Position numbers and translations under genes: made by a program
Source: Deinococcus apachensis DSM 19763
Lineage (GTDB): Bacteria; Deinococcota; Deinococci; Deinococcales; Deinococcaceae
Length of the DNA stretch: 64,000 nucleotides
NCBI RefSeq assembly: GCF_000381345.1
Contig: NZ_KB906409.1
Coordinates: 59,858-123,857 of the forward strand
Direction: 5' to 3'
Notes under the pieces: model-generated
The model's input: the letters and a program-made list of their open reading frames with translations, nothing else
Database searches by the model: none
What the model was told of the DNA's origin: nothing
Shown: positions 8,239-15,800 of the stretch, in pieces
Layout of the letters: the number at the start of each line of letters is the position of its first letter
How positions within the stretch are numbered: position 1 is the stretch's first letter

Positions 8239-8282
8239 CTTGCAAAGCGTCTTGCGCTGTTCTTGCGCCCCGGTTCTAGGGT
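8239..8282 (+). promoter_or_regulatory. SARP-type direct repeats and -10 box upstream of the small gene at 8369
   Basis: Heptamers CTTGCAA (8239-8245), CTTGCGC (8251-8257) and CTTGCGC (8262-8268) are spaced 12 and 11 bases. Exactly 8 bases later is TAGGGT (8277-8282). The spacing is identical to that at 3534-3577, while the surrounding sequence is different, so the pattern is unlikely to be chance or recent duplication. The leader to the ATG at 8369 is about 80 bases. Confidence 0.65.
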
Positions 8283-8368
8283 GAGACATCTCAAAACGGG
8301 GCGGGGCCGTGATCCCCGCACAGCGCGGCGTTCTGCAACCTGTTCACTGTTTTCCAGGGGAGGCACCC

Positions 8369-8569
8369 ATGAGCGTCCAGTTCGACCCGAGATACAACGG
8401 CGTTTCCGAGAAGCTCGACCAACTCTACCGCGACGCGAGGGCGGCGGAAGTGGCGCGACAGGCCCGGCAGGCGGACAGGGGCTCGGAAGCGCAGGCACCC
8501 TCTACTGCAGCCGTTCTGACCCGGCTGGTCCAGCAGGGCCTGCGCCGCTTCCTCGCGCCGTCCGGCTGA
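8369..8569 (+). CDS. small charged hypothetical protein
   Basis: 66 residues starting MSVQFDPRYNGVSEKL. The ATG is preceded by GGGGAGGCACCC, a good ribosome binding site, and by the CTTGCGC-repeat promoter. Residues 14-40 are a highly charged, Ala/Arg/Gln-rich helix (YRDARAAEVARQARQADRG) and the C-terminus LVQQGLRRFLAPSG is amphipathic. No known family. It converges on the large BTAD regulator gene whose stop is at 8725. Composition and C-terminal pattern resemble the 53-residue protein at 58520-58681 (both end in a basic amphipathic helix with F-L-A), though they are too short to prove homology. Confidence 0.6.
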   Translation: MSVQFDPRYNGVSEKLDQLYRDARAAEVARQARQADRGSEAQAPSTAAVLTRLVQQGLRRFLAPSG

Positions 8570-8724
8570 CGTTCAGTTCACCGCCTGGCCGTTGCACGCG
8601 GCCCACTGGCCGGGCTTCTGGTGCTGGCGGAGGATGAGGAAGCGACCTGGCGGGTGGGCGAGCGGCCCTGCCACAGAGGACGAGGCTCCACGAGGAAAGC
8701 CAGCGCCGGATTTGAGCGGCCTCT

Positions 8725-11700
8725 CTACACGGCGGTGGAACCCGCCGATTGAGGCCCCTCGGAGGATTCACTCTGCCGCCGCAGTTCCGCGAGCAAGGGT
8801 TCCAGGGGCGTGGTCCGGCCCTCCTCCAGGGCCGCCTCCAGGGCGCCAGGGGGAACGAGCGAGCGCAGCGCGTCGAGGGCCTGAGTCGCCTGGCGGTGCT
8901 GCCAGGCACCGGCCGAGCCGCGACCCAGCACCACGCCGAGCAGCCGCGCGGCCTCCTCCCACTGCCCGGTTCGGGCCCGGACCTCCCCCAGGCCGCGCAG
9001 ACCCACCAGAATCCAGGCGGCCGAGTTCCCCCGGAGGGATTGACGGTAGAACCGTTCCGCGCGTTCCAGGTCCCCCAGGGCGAGCGCCGCGTCCCCCAGC
9101 ACCCACGCCGCCGCCTGGTGGTAGAGGTCCTCGTCCTTCTCGTTCAGGGCCTGGCCGTTGTCCAGGGCCTGCCAGGCTTCCTGGGTTCGGCCCAGGCGGG
9201 CGTAGCACCAGGCCAGAGCGCCCCAGTTGTACGGCAGGACCGCGTTCGTCTGCTCGAAGGCGGCCAGGGCCGCCTCGCCCGCCTTCAGGGCCACGAGCAC
9301 GTCGTCCTGCTCCATTGCAATGAGCCCACGCATTCCCAGGACGTTCGCGGCGACACGGCCAGCGCCGCTGCGCTCGGCCCAGACGGCCCACTCGTCAACG
9401 TAACGCCCAGCGGCCTCGTAGTCCCCCAGCCTCATGCAGGCGTAGGTCAGGCCCGCGAGTGAAGCCATGATCGGTTGAGGTTTACCCAGCTGGACCCGCT
9501 GCCGGAGAACCTCCTCCTCCAGTTGCTGGCCGCCTTCCAGGTCGTCGTGCCCGAAGGCCAGCACCGTGGCGAGCTGCGCGCGGGCCTCCAGGGCGAGCGG
9601 CTCGTCATCTGCCCGGCTGGCCTCGGTCTGAGCGTCCTCCAGCAGGCGTTGCGCAGCGGGCCAGTCACGCCGCTGCACCGCGGCATCGCCGAGAATGTAC
9701 AGACTGTAGGCCGTCATCCCGGAATGCCCGGCGGTGCGCGCGGTGTCGAGGGCCCGCTCCGCGATTTCCCTGGCCCCACTGTGCCGACCCTGGCGCGCCA
9801 GTGAGGCGGCGAGTTCCCCCAGGGCGAAGGCTTCCTCGCTGCCTAGCCCTGCTGCCCGCGCGGTATCGGCGGCCACCTGCCAGCGATGTTTAAGGGCGGC
9901 GAGGTGATGGCTGTCACGGAAATACAGCGCGTTCTGGATGAAAAGGAGGATTTCTCGGCGCTCCGCAGCGTACTCGGGACGGGCGGGGGTGAGGTCGAGG
10001 GCCTGTTCAAACGCGAGCACCGCCCCTTGATACGCGCCGAGCCTCATGGCCTGCTGGCCCGCCTGCTGGTAGTGCCTGACCGCCTCGCCCGTCAGCCCGG
10101 CCCCGAGGGCGTGATGAGCCAGCACCTCGGCGAACGCGTCGCCTACCCTCAGCGCCTCCAGCGTGCGGCGGTGCAGCAGCCTGCGCCGGGGACCGCTCAA
10201 CCCGTCCCCCAGGGTCTCCCGCAATCGGTCATGGGAGAGGGAGGCGGTTCCGCCCTCGCCCCCCACCTCCCGTAGCAACCCGGCGCGCAGCAGTTCCTCG
10301 TAGCCTTCCAGAGCGGTGTCCTCACTGAGGTCGGCCACGGCCCGGAGGGTACCGAACTCGAACCCCTGGCCGAGAACCGCCCCCGCCTGCGCGAGCGCGA
10401 GCGCGGGGGCCGAGAGCCGCGCGAGCCGTGCGCCGATGACGGCCCGCACCCCCTCGCCACCCCGCTCCAGCCCGGCTGAGAGCCGAGCCTCATTCACCGT
10501 GATCCCGCCGGGGCCGAGCGTGAGCGCCCCCTGCTCCGCCAGCCCCTGGAGCGTCTCGGTAACGTAGAGCGGCTGCCCCCCCGTCTCCGCGAAGAGCCGC
10601 CCGGCCAGGACCTCCAGCGAACGGGCTGAGGGTGTGTCCGCGAGCGCCCCCAGCAGCCCCAGGGTCTCCGGCTGGCCCAGCGGCCCGAGGTCGAGCCGCG
10701 TGACCGGCACCTCCCGGCCGAGATTCGCCGCCCACCCCGCCAGGCCCGACCTGGGGGTGAGCGCCTCCGCCCGGGCCGTGAGGAGGAGCAGGACAGGTGC
10801 ACGTTCCTCCGCAGCCTGGCCCGCGAGGTGACGCAGCGCCTCCAGGCTGCTCGGGTCGGCCCACTGGACATCGTCGACGAGCAGGACGAGCGGCGCACGC
10901 CGGGCAACCGCGAGGAAGAGCCGCGTCAGCGCCGCCAGCACCTGGCCTCGCTGGCCCTCTCCTGGCGTGGGCGGCATGGGCTCCGGCAGCCGCTCCTCCA
11001 GCTCGGGCAGCAACCGGGCAAGCTCGGCGAGGTCACGCGGGGAGAGCAGCGCCTCCGGCCGGGGTTCCGCGGCCAGCGGGCGACGCACAGCGTCAATGAG
11101 CGGGCCGTAGGGCGATCCGACCGCCTCGAAGGCCCGGCCGCGCAGCACCCCGGCGCCGCGTTCCCGGGCCCAGGTCAGGAACTCCCCCGCCAGCCGCGTC
11201 TTGCCGATGCCGGGCTCGCCGACGATCAGGGCCGCGCCCAGGTGCCCACTTCCGGCCCGGTGATAGACCTCGGCCAGCCGCGCGAGTTCCGCCCGGCGGC
11301 CGACGAAGGGCCCCTCGCGCAGCAGCGTGGGCAGGTCCATGCGGACCCCGGGGCGGCTGGGGAGAGCGGGCTCCAGAAGCTGCGCTTCGAGGGCCAGCGT
11401 CTCGGGGGCGGGCGCGCAGCCCACCTCGTCCCGCAACACCCGGCGGCAGGTGTCGAGTGCCTCCCGCGCGAGTGCCCGCTGTCCTGAAGCCAGCCGGGCC
11501 TGGGCGAGGCGTCGCCAGGCCGCCTCGTTCAGTCGGTCGAGCGCCAGCCAGCGCCGGGCCGTCTCCGCCGCGCGGCCCGGGTCCTGCTCCAGTTGCCCCG
11601 CGGAGAGCCGATCGAGCACGAGGTTCGCCGCCGAGCGCGTCGTCTCGCGGCGGTCCTCCAGCCAGTCGTCGAAGCCGCTGCCGTCCCCCAGGGCGAACCC

Positions 11701-12105
11701 GTCGAGAAGCTCGCCGCGCCACAGGGAAGCCGCCCGCTCCAGCTCCGGCAAGGCCCCGGCAGGGGGCAGGGAACGCGCCGCCCCCGCCACGCGTTCCAGG
11801 GCCGTCACGTCGCACTCGTCCGGGCCGGTCATCAGGCAGACGGTGGCCCGGTCGGCGTCGAGGCAATCACGCAGGGGGCCCAGGGCCTCGCGGGCGTAGA
11901 CCAGCGTGCCCCGCAGGCTGGCCCGGCCCGGATGCGGACCCGCATCCGGCCACAGCAGGGCGGCCAGTTTCTCCCGGGGCTGCGGGCCGGGTTCCAGGGC
12001 GAGGTAGGCCACCAGGGCCAGCGCCTTTTTGGTCCTGAACGCGCGTCGCTGGCCCCCCACCTGAAGTTCAGGCGGGCCCAGCAGCCGGAGGGCCAACTCG
12101 CGCAT
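8725..12105 (-). CDS. BTAD (SARP/AfsR-type) transcriptional regulator with AAA ATPase and TPR domains
   Basis: 1,126 residues. Residues 1-95 are the winged helix (LRLLGPPELQVGG, KKALALVAYLALEPG), 100-250 the BTAD (ARRWLALDRLNEAAWRRL, RDEVGCAPAPETLAL). An AAA domain follows with Walker A GEPGIGKTR (about 300), Walker B LVLLVDDVQWAD (about 415) and a sensor-like LLLLTARAEAL. The last 450 residues are TPR-like helical pairs (ALGELAASLARQGRHSGARE and many more). This is the architecture of AfsR-like large SARPs: nucleotide binding and a TPR sensor control the DNA-binding part. Its winged helix is closest in the window to that of the shortened gene at 2012-3502. CTTGCGC-repeat promoters lie near both ends, so it is the best candidate to bind them. 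A TAGAGT -10 box 12 bases before the ATG and no ribosome binding site set the start. Confidence 0.9.
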   Translation of the reverse strand: MRELALRLLGPPELQVGGQRRAFRTKKALALVAYLALEPGPQPREKLAALLWPDAGPHPGRASLRGTLVYAREALGPLRDCLDADRATVCLMTGPDECDVTALERVAGAARSLPPAGALPELERAASLWRGELLDGFALGDGSGFDDWLEDRRETTRSAANLVLDRLSAGQLEQDPGRAAETARRWLALDRLNEAAWRRLAQARLASGQRALAREALDTCRRVLRDEVGCAPAPETLALEAQLLEPALPSRPGVRMDLPTLLREGPFVGRRAELARLAEVYHRAGSGHLGAALIVGEPGIGKTRLAGEFLTWARERGAGVLRGRAFEAVGSPYGPLIDAVRRPLAAEPRPEALLSPRDLAELARLLPELEERLPEPMPPTPGEGQRGQVLAALTRLFLAVARRAPLVLLVDDVQWADPSSLEALRHLAGQAAEERAPVLLLLTARAEALTPRSGLAGWAANLGREVPVTRLDLGPLGQPETLGLLGALADTPSARSLEVLAGRLFAETGGQPLYVTETLQGLAEQGALTLGPGGITVNEARLSAGLERGGEGVRAVIGARLARLSAPALALAQAGAVLGQGFEFGTLRAVADLSEDTALEGYEELLRAGLLREVGGEGGTASLSHDRLRETLGDGLSGPRRRLLHRRTLEALRVGDAFAEVLAHHALGAGLTGEAVRHYQQAGQQAMRLGAYQGAVLAFEQALDLTPARPEYAAERREILLFIQNALYFRDSHHLAALKHRWQVAADTARAAGLGSEEAFALGELAASLARQGRHSGAREIAERALDTARTAGHSGMTAYSLYILGDAAVQRRDWPAAQRLLEDAQTEASRADDEPLALEARAQLATVLAFGHDDLEGGQQLEEEVLRQRVQLGKPQPIMASLAGLTYACMRLGDYEAAGRYVDEWAVWAERSGAGRVAANVLGMRGLIAMEQDDVLVALKAGEAALAAFEQTNAVLPYNWGALAWCYARLGRTQEAWQALDNGQALNEKDEDLYHQAAAWVLGDAALALGDLERAERFYRQSLRGNSAAWILVGLRGLGEVRARTGQWEEAARLLGVVLGRGSAGAWQHRQATQALDALRSLVPPGALEAALEEGRTTPLEPLLAELRRQSESSEGPQSAGSTAV

Positions 12106-12117
12106 CCCGTGCCCTTC

Positions 12118-12123
12118 ACTCTA
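12118..12123 (-). promoter_or_regulatory. -10 box of a probable leaderless promoter (BTAD gene at 12105)
   Basis: TAGAGT on the minus strand lies 12 bases before the ATG. No ribosome binding site is seen; the transcript would have at most a few untranslated bases. Confidence 0.45.
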
Positions 12124-12144
12124 CTCCGGTGGGCTCGTCAGCGT

Positions 12145-12177
12145 CACGCGCTTCCTCTTGCGCTGCCTTTCCAGGCT
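12145..12177 (+). promoter_or_regulatory. degenerate SARP-type repeat promoter upstream of the small gene at 12219
   Basis: One perfect heptamer CTTGCGC (12157-12163) is preceded 12 bases upstream by CACGCGC (12145-12151) and followed after 8 bases by CAGGCT (12172-12177), a poor -10. This repeats the geometry of 3534-3577 and 8239-8282 with only two repeats. It lies between the divergent BTAD gene and the small gene. Confidence 0.4.
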
Positions 12178-12218
12178 TGGCTCCGCCGATCCCAGCCCCA
12201 TGCCCGCCAGGAGGAACC

Positions 12219-12548
12219 ATGAACAGCACCCGGGAGGAAATTGAAGAAGTTGGTGAACTGGTAACAACAGAGTGTGTTCGCTTAAAACATCACCCTCAGG
12301 ACGTCAGGTCGCTCACCCTATTCCCCTGGATCAGGAATGTACTGAAAACACTTCAACCCCGTATGAGCTGTGGGAACCTGCGGGAGGGGGTCTACCCGGT
12401 GAACGTGACTGCCGAGCACCCGCGGCACCTGACGAGCGACGGGTCGTCAGCCGACCTCGACGAACTGCTGGTCTTCGGGAACCCTACCTCCCGGGTGGTG
12501 GGAATACTCAACCGCTGGCGGCTGTGGGTCACCCAGAACCCGGATTGA
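12219..12548 (+). CDS. hypothetical protein divergent from the large BTAD regulator
   Basis: 109 residues (MNSTREEIEEVGELV... ending RLWVTQNPD). The ATG follows AGGAGGAACC, the same ribosome binding site found before the small gene at 3610, also divergent from a BTAD gene. The protein is mixed in character, with an acidic N-terminal helix, a central SLTLFPWIRNVLKTLQPRMS segment and a C-terminal SRVVGILNRWRLWV. I recognise no domain and no signal peptide, so it is probably cytoplasmic. The first 60 codons are richer in A/T than the neighbours, which may mean recent acquisition. A possible target of the BTAD regulator, by position. Confidence 0.6.
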   Translation: MNSTREEIEEVGELVTTECVRLKHHPQDVRSLTLFPWIRNVLKTLQPRMSCGNLREGVYPVNVTAEHPRHLTSDGSSADLDELLVFGNPTSRVVGILNRWRLWVTQNPD

Positions 12549-12610
12549 GGCCGGGCGGACCGCCAGCTGGAGCGTCCGACTGTGCGGCGGCCCTGGGGGC
12601 GTCTGTCCCT

Positions 12611-12665
12611 TTGATCGGGCTGCCCGCACCTGTACGCTGCTCTTACTAGACGATTATTCAGCTAG
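12611..12665 (+). promoter_or_regulatory. TetR gene promoter with palindromic operator
   Basis: TTGATC (12611-12616) and TACGCT (12633-12638), 16 bases apart, form a plausible promoter. Just downstream, 12646-12665 is an imperfect 20-base palindrome with CTAG at both ends and matched inner bases (14 of 20 symmetrical). It sits where a bound TetR-family dimer would block its own gene, whose ATG is at 12679. Confidence 0.5.
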
Positions 12666-12678
12666 TTGAGAGGAGTGT

Positions 12679-13308
12679 ATGGCGCAACGGGATGTCATTC
12701 CTCAGGGGCGCGACGCCGAGCGCAGCCGCGAGACGATTCTGCAGGCCGCCACGTCGCTGTTCTCGCGGAACGGTTTCGAGGCCACCACGCTCTCGCAGGT
12801 GGCTGAGGCCGCCGGAGTGGCGCGGGCCACCCCCAGCTACTTCTTCGGCTCCAAGGCGGGCCTGTGGCGGGCCGTGCTGGACCGACAGAACCGCGCGGTG
12901 GGGCAGGTCGCCCCGCGCGCCCTGGCCCGGCTCGGACCCCAGCCAGCTCTGCCGGACCTGATCGGGGCGCTGGTGGATTCCGTCTTCGAGTTTCTCGACG
13001 AGCATCCCGCCTTTATCCGGCTCGTGGGGTGGTCGCAGTTGCAGGGGAATACCCTGATCAACGACCTCCCCAGCCAGTGGGATGCCATCGACATAGCCCT
13101 GGGGGCCGTCCGCGGAGTGCTGTCGTACAGGGCCGAACCCGGGCGTGACCTCCGGCAGACCGTGATGAGCGTGATGGCCCTGTGCAGCGCCCACATCCTG
13201 CTCGGCAACACCCTGGGTACGCCGCTGGGTCTGGACGTGAACGACCCGGACTTCGTGCAGGCGCGCAAGGCCCACCTCAAACAGTTTTTGATCGCCGCCC
13301 TGGGCTGA
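12679..13308 (+). CDS. TetR/AcrR family transcriptional regulator
   Basis: 209 residues. The N-terminal helix-turn-helix is typical: RSRETILQAATSLFSRNGFE, then TTLSQVAEAAGVARATPSYF and FGSKAGLWRAVLDR. The C-terminal domain is helical with a hydrophobic ligand-pocket pattern and the TetR_C-like HPAFIRLVGW. GAGAGGAG precedes the ATG. A palindrome in its promoter suggests self-repression. The genes after it are a wrecked FAD-dependent oxidoreductase (from 13321) and a nucleotide-binding epimerase-like enzyme (13539), which were probably its regulon. The inducer is unknown. Confidence 0.9.
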   Translation: MAQRDVIPQGRDAERSRETILQAATSLFSRNGFEATTLSQVAEAAGVARATPSYFFGSKAGLWRAVLDRQNRAVGQVAPRALARLGPQPALPDLIGALVDSVFEFLDEHPAFIRLVGWSQLQGNTLINDLPSQWDAIDIALGAVRGVLSYRAEPGRDLRQTVMSVMALCSAHILLGNTLGTPLGLDVNDPDFVQARKAHLKQFLIAALG

Positions 13309-13320
13309 GGGAGGACCTTA

Positions 13321-13505
13321 TGGAGGACACGCAAGCGTCGGTGCTCGTCGTCGGTGGGAGGCTCACCGGGCTGGCTGCTTCCTGGCCCGCGCGGGCCAGT
13401 CCGTCACCCTGTTCGGGCGGATTGCCGAGCCGGGCGGGCGCGCAGCAAGACTCACGCACTCTACATCGGCGGCGCGGCCAGCCGGGCGCTGACCAGCCCG
13501 GGTCC
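13321..13505 (+). pseudogene. remnant of an FAD-dependent (phytoene desaturase-like) oxidoreductase
   Basis: The frame opens MEDTQASVLVVGGRLTGLAA, a Rossmann FAD-binding start with the third Gly of GxGxxG changed (GGRLTG). It then continues in a second frame as FLARAGQSVTLFGRIAEPGG and in a third as RSKTHALYIGGAASRAL. These three pieces in order match the N-terminus of NAD(P)/FAD-dependent amine oxidase or phytoene desaturase-like enzymes (strand, helix, strand ending in GGRA, then HALYxGG). At least two frameshifts, a short internal loss and loss of about 85% of the gene make it dead. It lies 12 bases after the TetR gene and was probably in its operon. Confidence 0.6.
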
Positions 13506-13538
13506 GGGACCCTGCCGAGTCACAGAAAGGCGGTATGA

Positions 13539-14474
13539 ATGCGAATCTTCGTAGCGGGCGGGACCGGGGTGCTGGGGCAGCGGCTGGTGCCGCAACTCGT
13601 GGCCCGGGGTCATCAGGTCACGGCCACGACCACCAGTGCGGGCAAGCTCGGCGTGCTGGAGGGGCTGGGGGCCACGGGCGTGGTGATGGACGGGCTGGAT
13701 GCGGCGTCGGTCCGGAAGGCCGTGGCCGGGGCCCAGCCCGACGCCATCGTGAACCAGATGACGGGCCTCTCACACACGCACGCGGGTAAGCCTGACATGC
13801 GGCATTTCGATCAGTTCTTCTCTGCCACCAACCGGCTGCGCACCGCGGGAACGGACCACCTGCTCGCCGCCGCCGAGGCGACCGGCGTCTCCACCTTCGT
13901 CGCGCAGAGCTTCGCCAGCTTTAACGGCCTGCGCACGGGTGGATGGGTCAAGACCGAGGCGGACCCGCTGGACCAGATGGAGGGGACGGCGGCGCACCCG
14001 GTCATGGCGGCGATCCGCCACCTGGAGGCGGCGGTCGTGGGCGCCGGGGGCGCGGCCCTGCGCTACGGCTCGTTCTATGGGCCGGGGGCCAGCGACGATC
14101 AGGTCGAGCTGCTGCGCAGGCGGCAGTTCCCGCTCGTCGGGCGCGGCACCGGTTACAGCTCGTGGGTGCATCTCGACGACGCGGCGAGCGCCACCGTCCT
14201 GGCCGTCGAGCAGGGGGCGAGGGGCCTCTACAACATCGTCGACGATGAGCCCGCCCCCGCCCGCGAATGGCTTCCATATCTCGCCGCGTGCGCGGGCGCG
14301 AAGCCGCCGATGCGGCTCCCCACCTGGCTGGCCCGGCTGCTGGCCGGAGACGTGCCGGTGATCATGATGACCGAGGGGCGCGGCTTCTCCAACACCAAGG
14401 CCAAACGCGAGCTTGGCTGGGTGCTGCGCTATCCGTCCTGGCGGCAGGGCTTCAAGGAGCTGGGACAGGGTTGA
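13539..14474 (+). CDS. NAD(P)-dependent epimerase/dehydratase-like protein (atypical extended SDR)
   Basis: 311 residues. The N-terminus MRIFVAGGTGVLGQRLVPQL carries the Gly-x2-Gly-x2-Gly dinucleotide loop and GATGVVMDGLD the second strand. The catalytic Tyr-x3-Lys of classical SDRs is not seen; the equivalent region reads ALRYGSFYGPGA, as in atypical SDRs of the NmrA/isoflavone-reductase side of the family. The later SSWVHLDDAASATVLAVE and GLYNIVDDEPAP are typical of extended SDR epimerases. An AAAGG site lies before the ATG at 13539; ATG 13535 in another frame is ignored. It follows the TetR gene and the FAD pseudogene and may have shared their control. The substrate is unknown. Confidence 0.8.
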   Translation: MRIFVAGGTGVLGQRLVPQLVARGHQVTATTTSAGKLGVLEGLGATGVVMDGLDAASVRKAVAGAQPDAIVNQMTGLSHTHAGKPDMRHFDQFFSATNRLRTAGTDHLLAAAEATGVSTFVAQSFASFNGLRTGGWVKTEADPLDQMEGTAAHPVMAAIRHLEAAVVGAGGAALRYGSFYGPGASDDQVELLRRRQFPLVGRGTGYSSWVHLDDAASATVLAVEQGARGLYNIVDDEPAPAREWLPYLAACAGAKPPMRLPTWLARLLAGDVPVIMMTEGRGFSNTKAKRELGWVLRYPSWRQGFKELGQG

Positions 14475-14501
14475 GGAACCCTCCGACGCCAGGCCGGAAA
14501 A

Positions 14502-14516
14502 CAGGCCACTGGCCTG
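14502..14516 (+). terminator. small hairpin after the epimerase-like gene
   Basis: CAGGCC-ACT-GGCCTG is a perfect 6-bp stem 27 bases after the stop at 14474, without a T run. The rest of the gap to 14772, between convergent genes, shows nothing I can name. Confidence 0.3.
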
Positions 14517-14772
14517 CGGGCTGCAAAGCAAGAGCTACCATCGTTGCTGAATCCGGTCGTCTCGCCAGCATGCACTTCTATCTTTCGGCAGCGGGCTGCT
14601 GTGCCGCGCCCGGAGCAGGGTGATGGCCGAGTACGCCCTATGCGGGCTGGAGCGGTCGCGGGGCAACAGCAGCTCCGCGCTGGCTGGGGCGACGTCGCAG
14701 GAACTGAGGCGGCCATTTTCCCTCGTGGTCACCGGCTGTGCCGTAAAAACTGGCCCACCGCTTCACGCCCAG

Positions 14773-15594
14773 CTAGCGGGATACCGGAGAACTGCTGTAC
14801 GCCGGGGCCGAGTCGAGGCGCTGGACCGAGGCGAGATGGGCGGGCGGAATGAGTGCCCGCCGCACGGCACCGCGAAGCCCCAGCCGCGCGGCGGCAGGGT
14901 ACAGCGGCAGGAGGCTCCGCACCCACGGTTTCCCCGGAAGGCCGAGCAGTTCCCGGACGTGCCCGGGAACCAGCACCCCCTGCACCTGCCGCAGAAGTTG
15001 ATACCGCCAGGGGCCGAGGTGCTGGTGGTAGGCGGCGTACAGCGCCCGGGTGTGCTCCCCGCGGGCCAGGTCGCGCTCCAGGTGGCGCTCCCGGTCCACC
15101 CGCCAGTCGGCATACTGCGCGGGCAGCTCGGGAATCCCCAGGCCGAGCCCCACGCGCCGGAACACCGCCCACAGGTCCTCCCGCTCCGGCACCGTCAGCG
15201 GGTGGTGGAGCGTCTCGTAAGCCCGCTCGGAATAGGCCACGAGCAGGTACAGCACGTCGCGGTGGGCCCAGTCGGGAATTCTCGCTCCCCGTGCTCCCTC
15301 GACCGCCCCGTGCACCGCGCGAATCCGGGCGAGGGTGCGCTCGGCCCCGGCCTGGTCGGCCAGCACGATCTGCTGGGCGTAGGCGGCGGTGGAGAAGAGC
15401 CGACCCAGCGGGTCCTGAGGAATCCTGCCGGTGAAGAACAACCAGTCGACCGCCCGGTTGAGCGCGAACTCGGCCGCGGCCCCGGCGAAGACCAGGAGCA
15501 CCACGTCCCCATCCCCCCAGATGCGGCGCACGATGGAGCCGGGGGGAACAAAAGGCGGCTCAGCTCGGTCCTCGGCGTGCGGGAATCCAGTCAC
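14773..15594 (-). CDS. DUF2236 (MpaB-like) family protein
   Basis: 273 residues with a GTG start (MTGFPHAEDRAEPP). It fits the compact bacterial DUF2236 form: PPGSIVRRIWGDGDVVLLVF near the N-terminus, then IRAVHGAVEGARG, where the histidine helix of the family lies, and YLLVAYSERAYETLHHPLT. Related oxygenases bind heme, but no substrate can be proposed here. It is shorter than, and only distantly similar to, the DUF2236 protein at 4233-5477. A TAGACT box 9 bases before the GTG, with no ribosome binding site, supports a leaderless start there. It converges with the epimerase-like gene. Confidence 0.8.
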   Translation of the reverse strand: MTGFPHAEDRAEPPFVPPGSIVRRIWGDGDVVLLVFAGAAAEFALNRAVDWLFFTGRIPQDPLGRLFSTAAYAQQIVLADQAGAERTLARIRAVHGAVEGARGARIPDWAHRDVLYLLVAYSERAYETLHHPLTVPEREDLWAVFRRVGLGLGIPELPAQYADWRVDRERHLERDLARGEHTRALYAAYHQHLGPWRYQLLRQVQGVLVPGHVRELLGLPGKPWVRSLLPLYPAAARLGLRGAVRRALIPPAHLASVQRLDSAPAYSSSPVSR

Positions 15595-15603
15595 GATCCG
15601 CGC

Positions 15604-15609
15604 AGTCTA
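15604..15609 (-). promoter_or_regulatory. -10 box of a leaderless promoter (DUF2236 gene at 15594)
   Basis: TAGACT on the minus strand lies 9 bases before the GTG start. The 190 bases further right, up to 15800, contain no gene that I can support. Confidence 0.45.
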
Positions 15610-15800
15610 GGTGGTGCTTCCGCTGAGGTCGTCCCCCCAAAGATGAGTGACCCGGTGGGGCGGGACGACCGGCGGGCGCTCTCCAAACCGTGCTGTTCAC
15701 ACTGGTGCACTCCACCTCTAGACCTGAAGAGGAGGCCGGGTTGCATTCAGGCTGGGCGGCTTCTCACCTGGAAAACCCGGAGGGGTGCTGCGGCACTGAC

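Noticed and set aside
12219..15594. Antibiotic or carotenoid biosynthetic cluster, suggested by BTAD regulators, FAD remnant and distant P450
   Set aside because: No polyketide, peptide synthetase, terpene or carotenoid core enzyme is present, and the FAD gene is dead.
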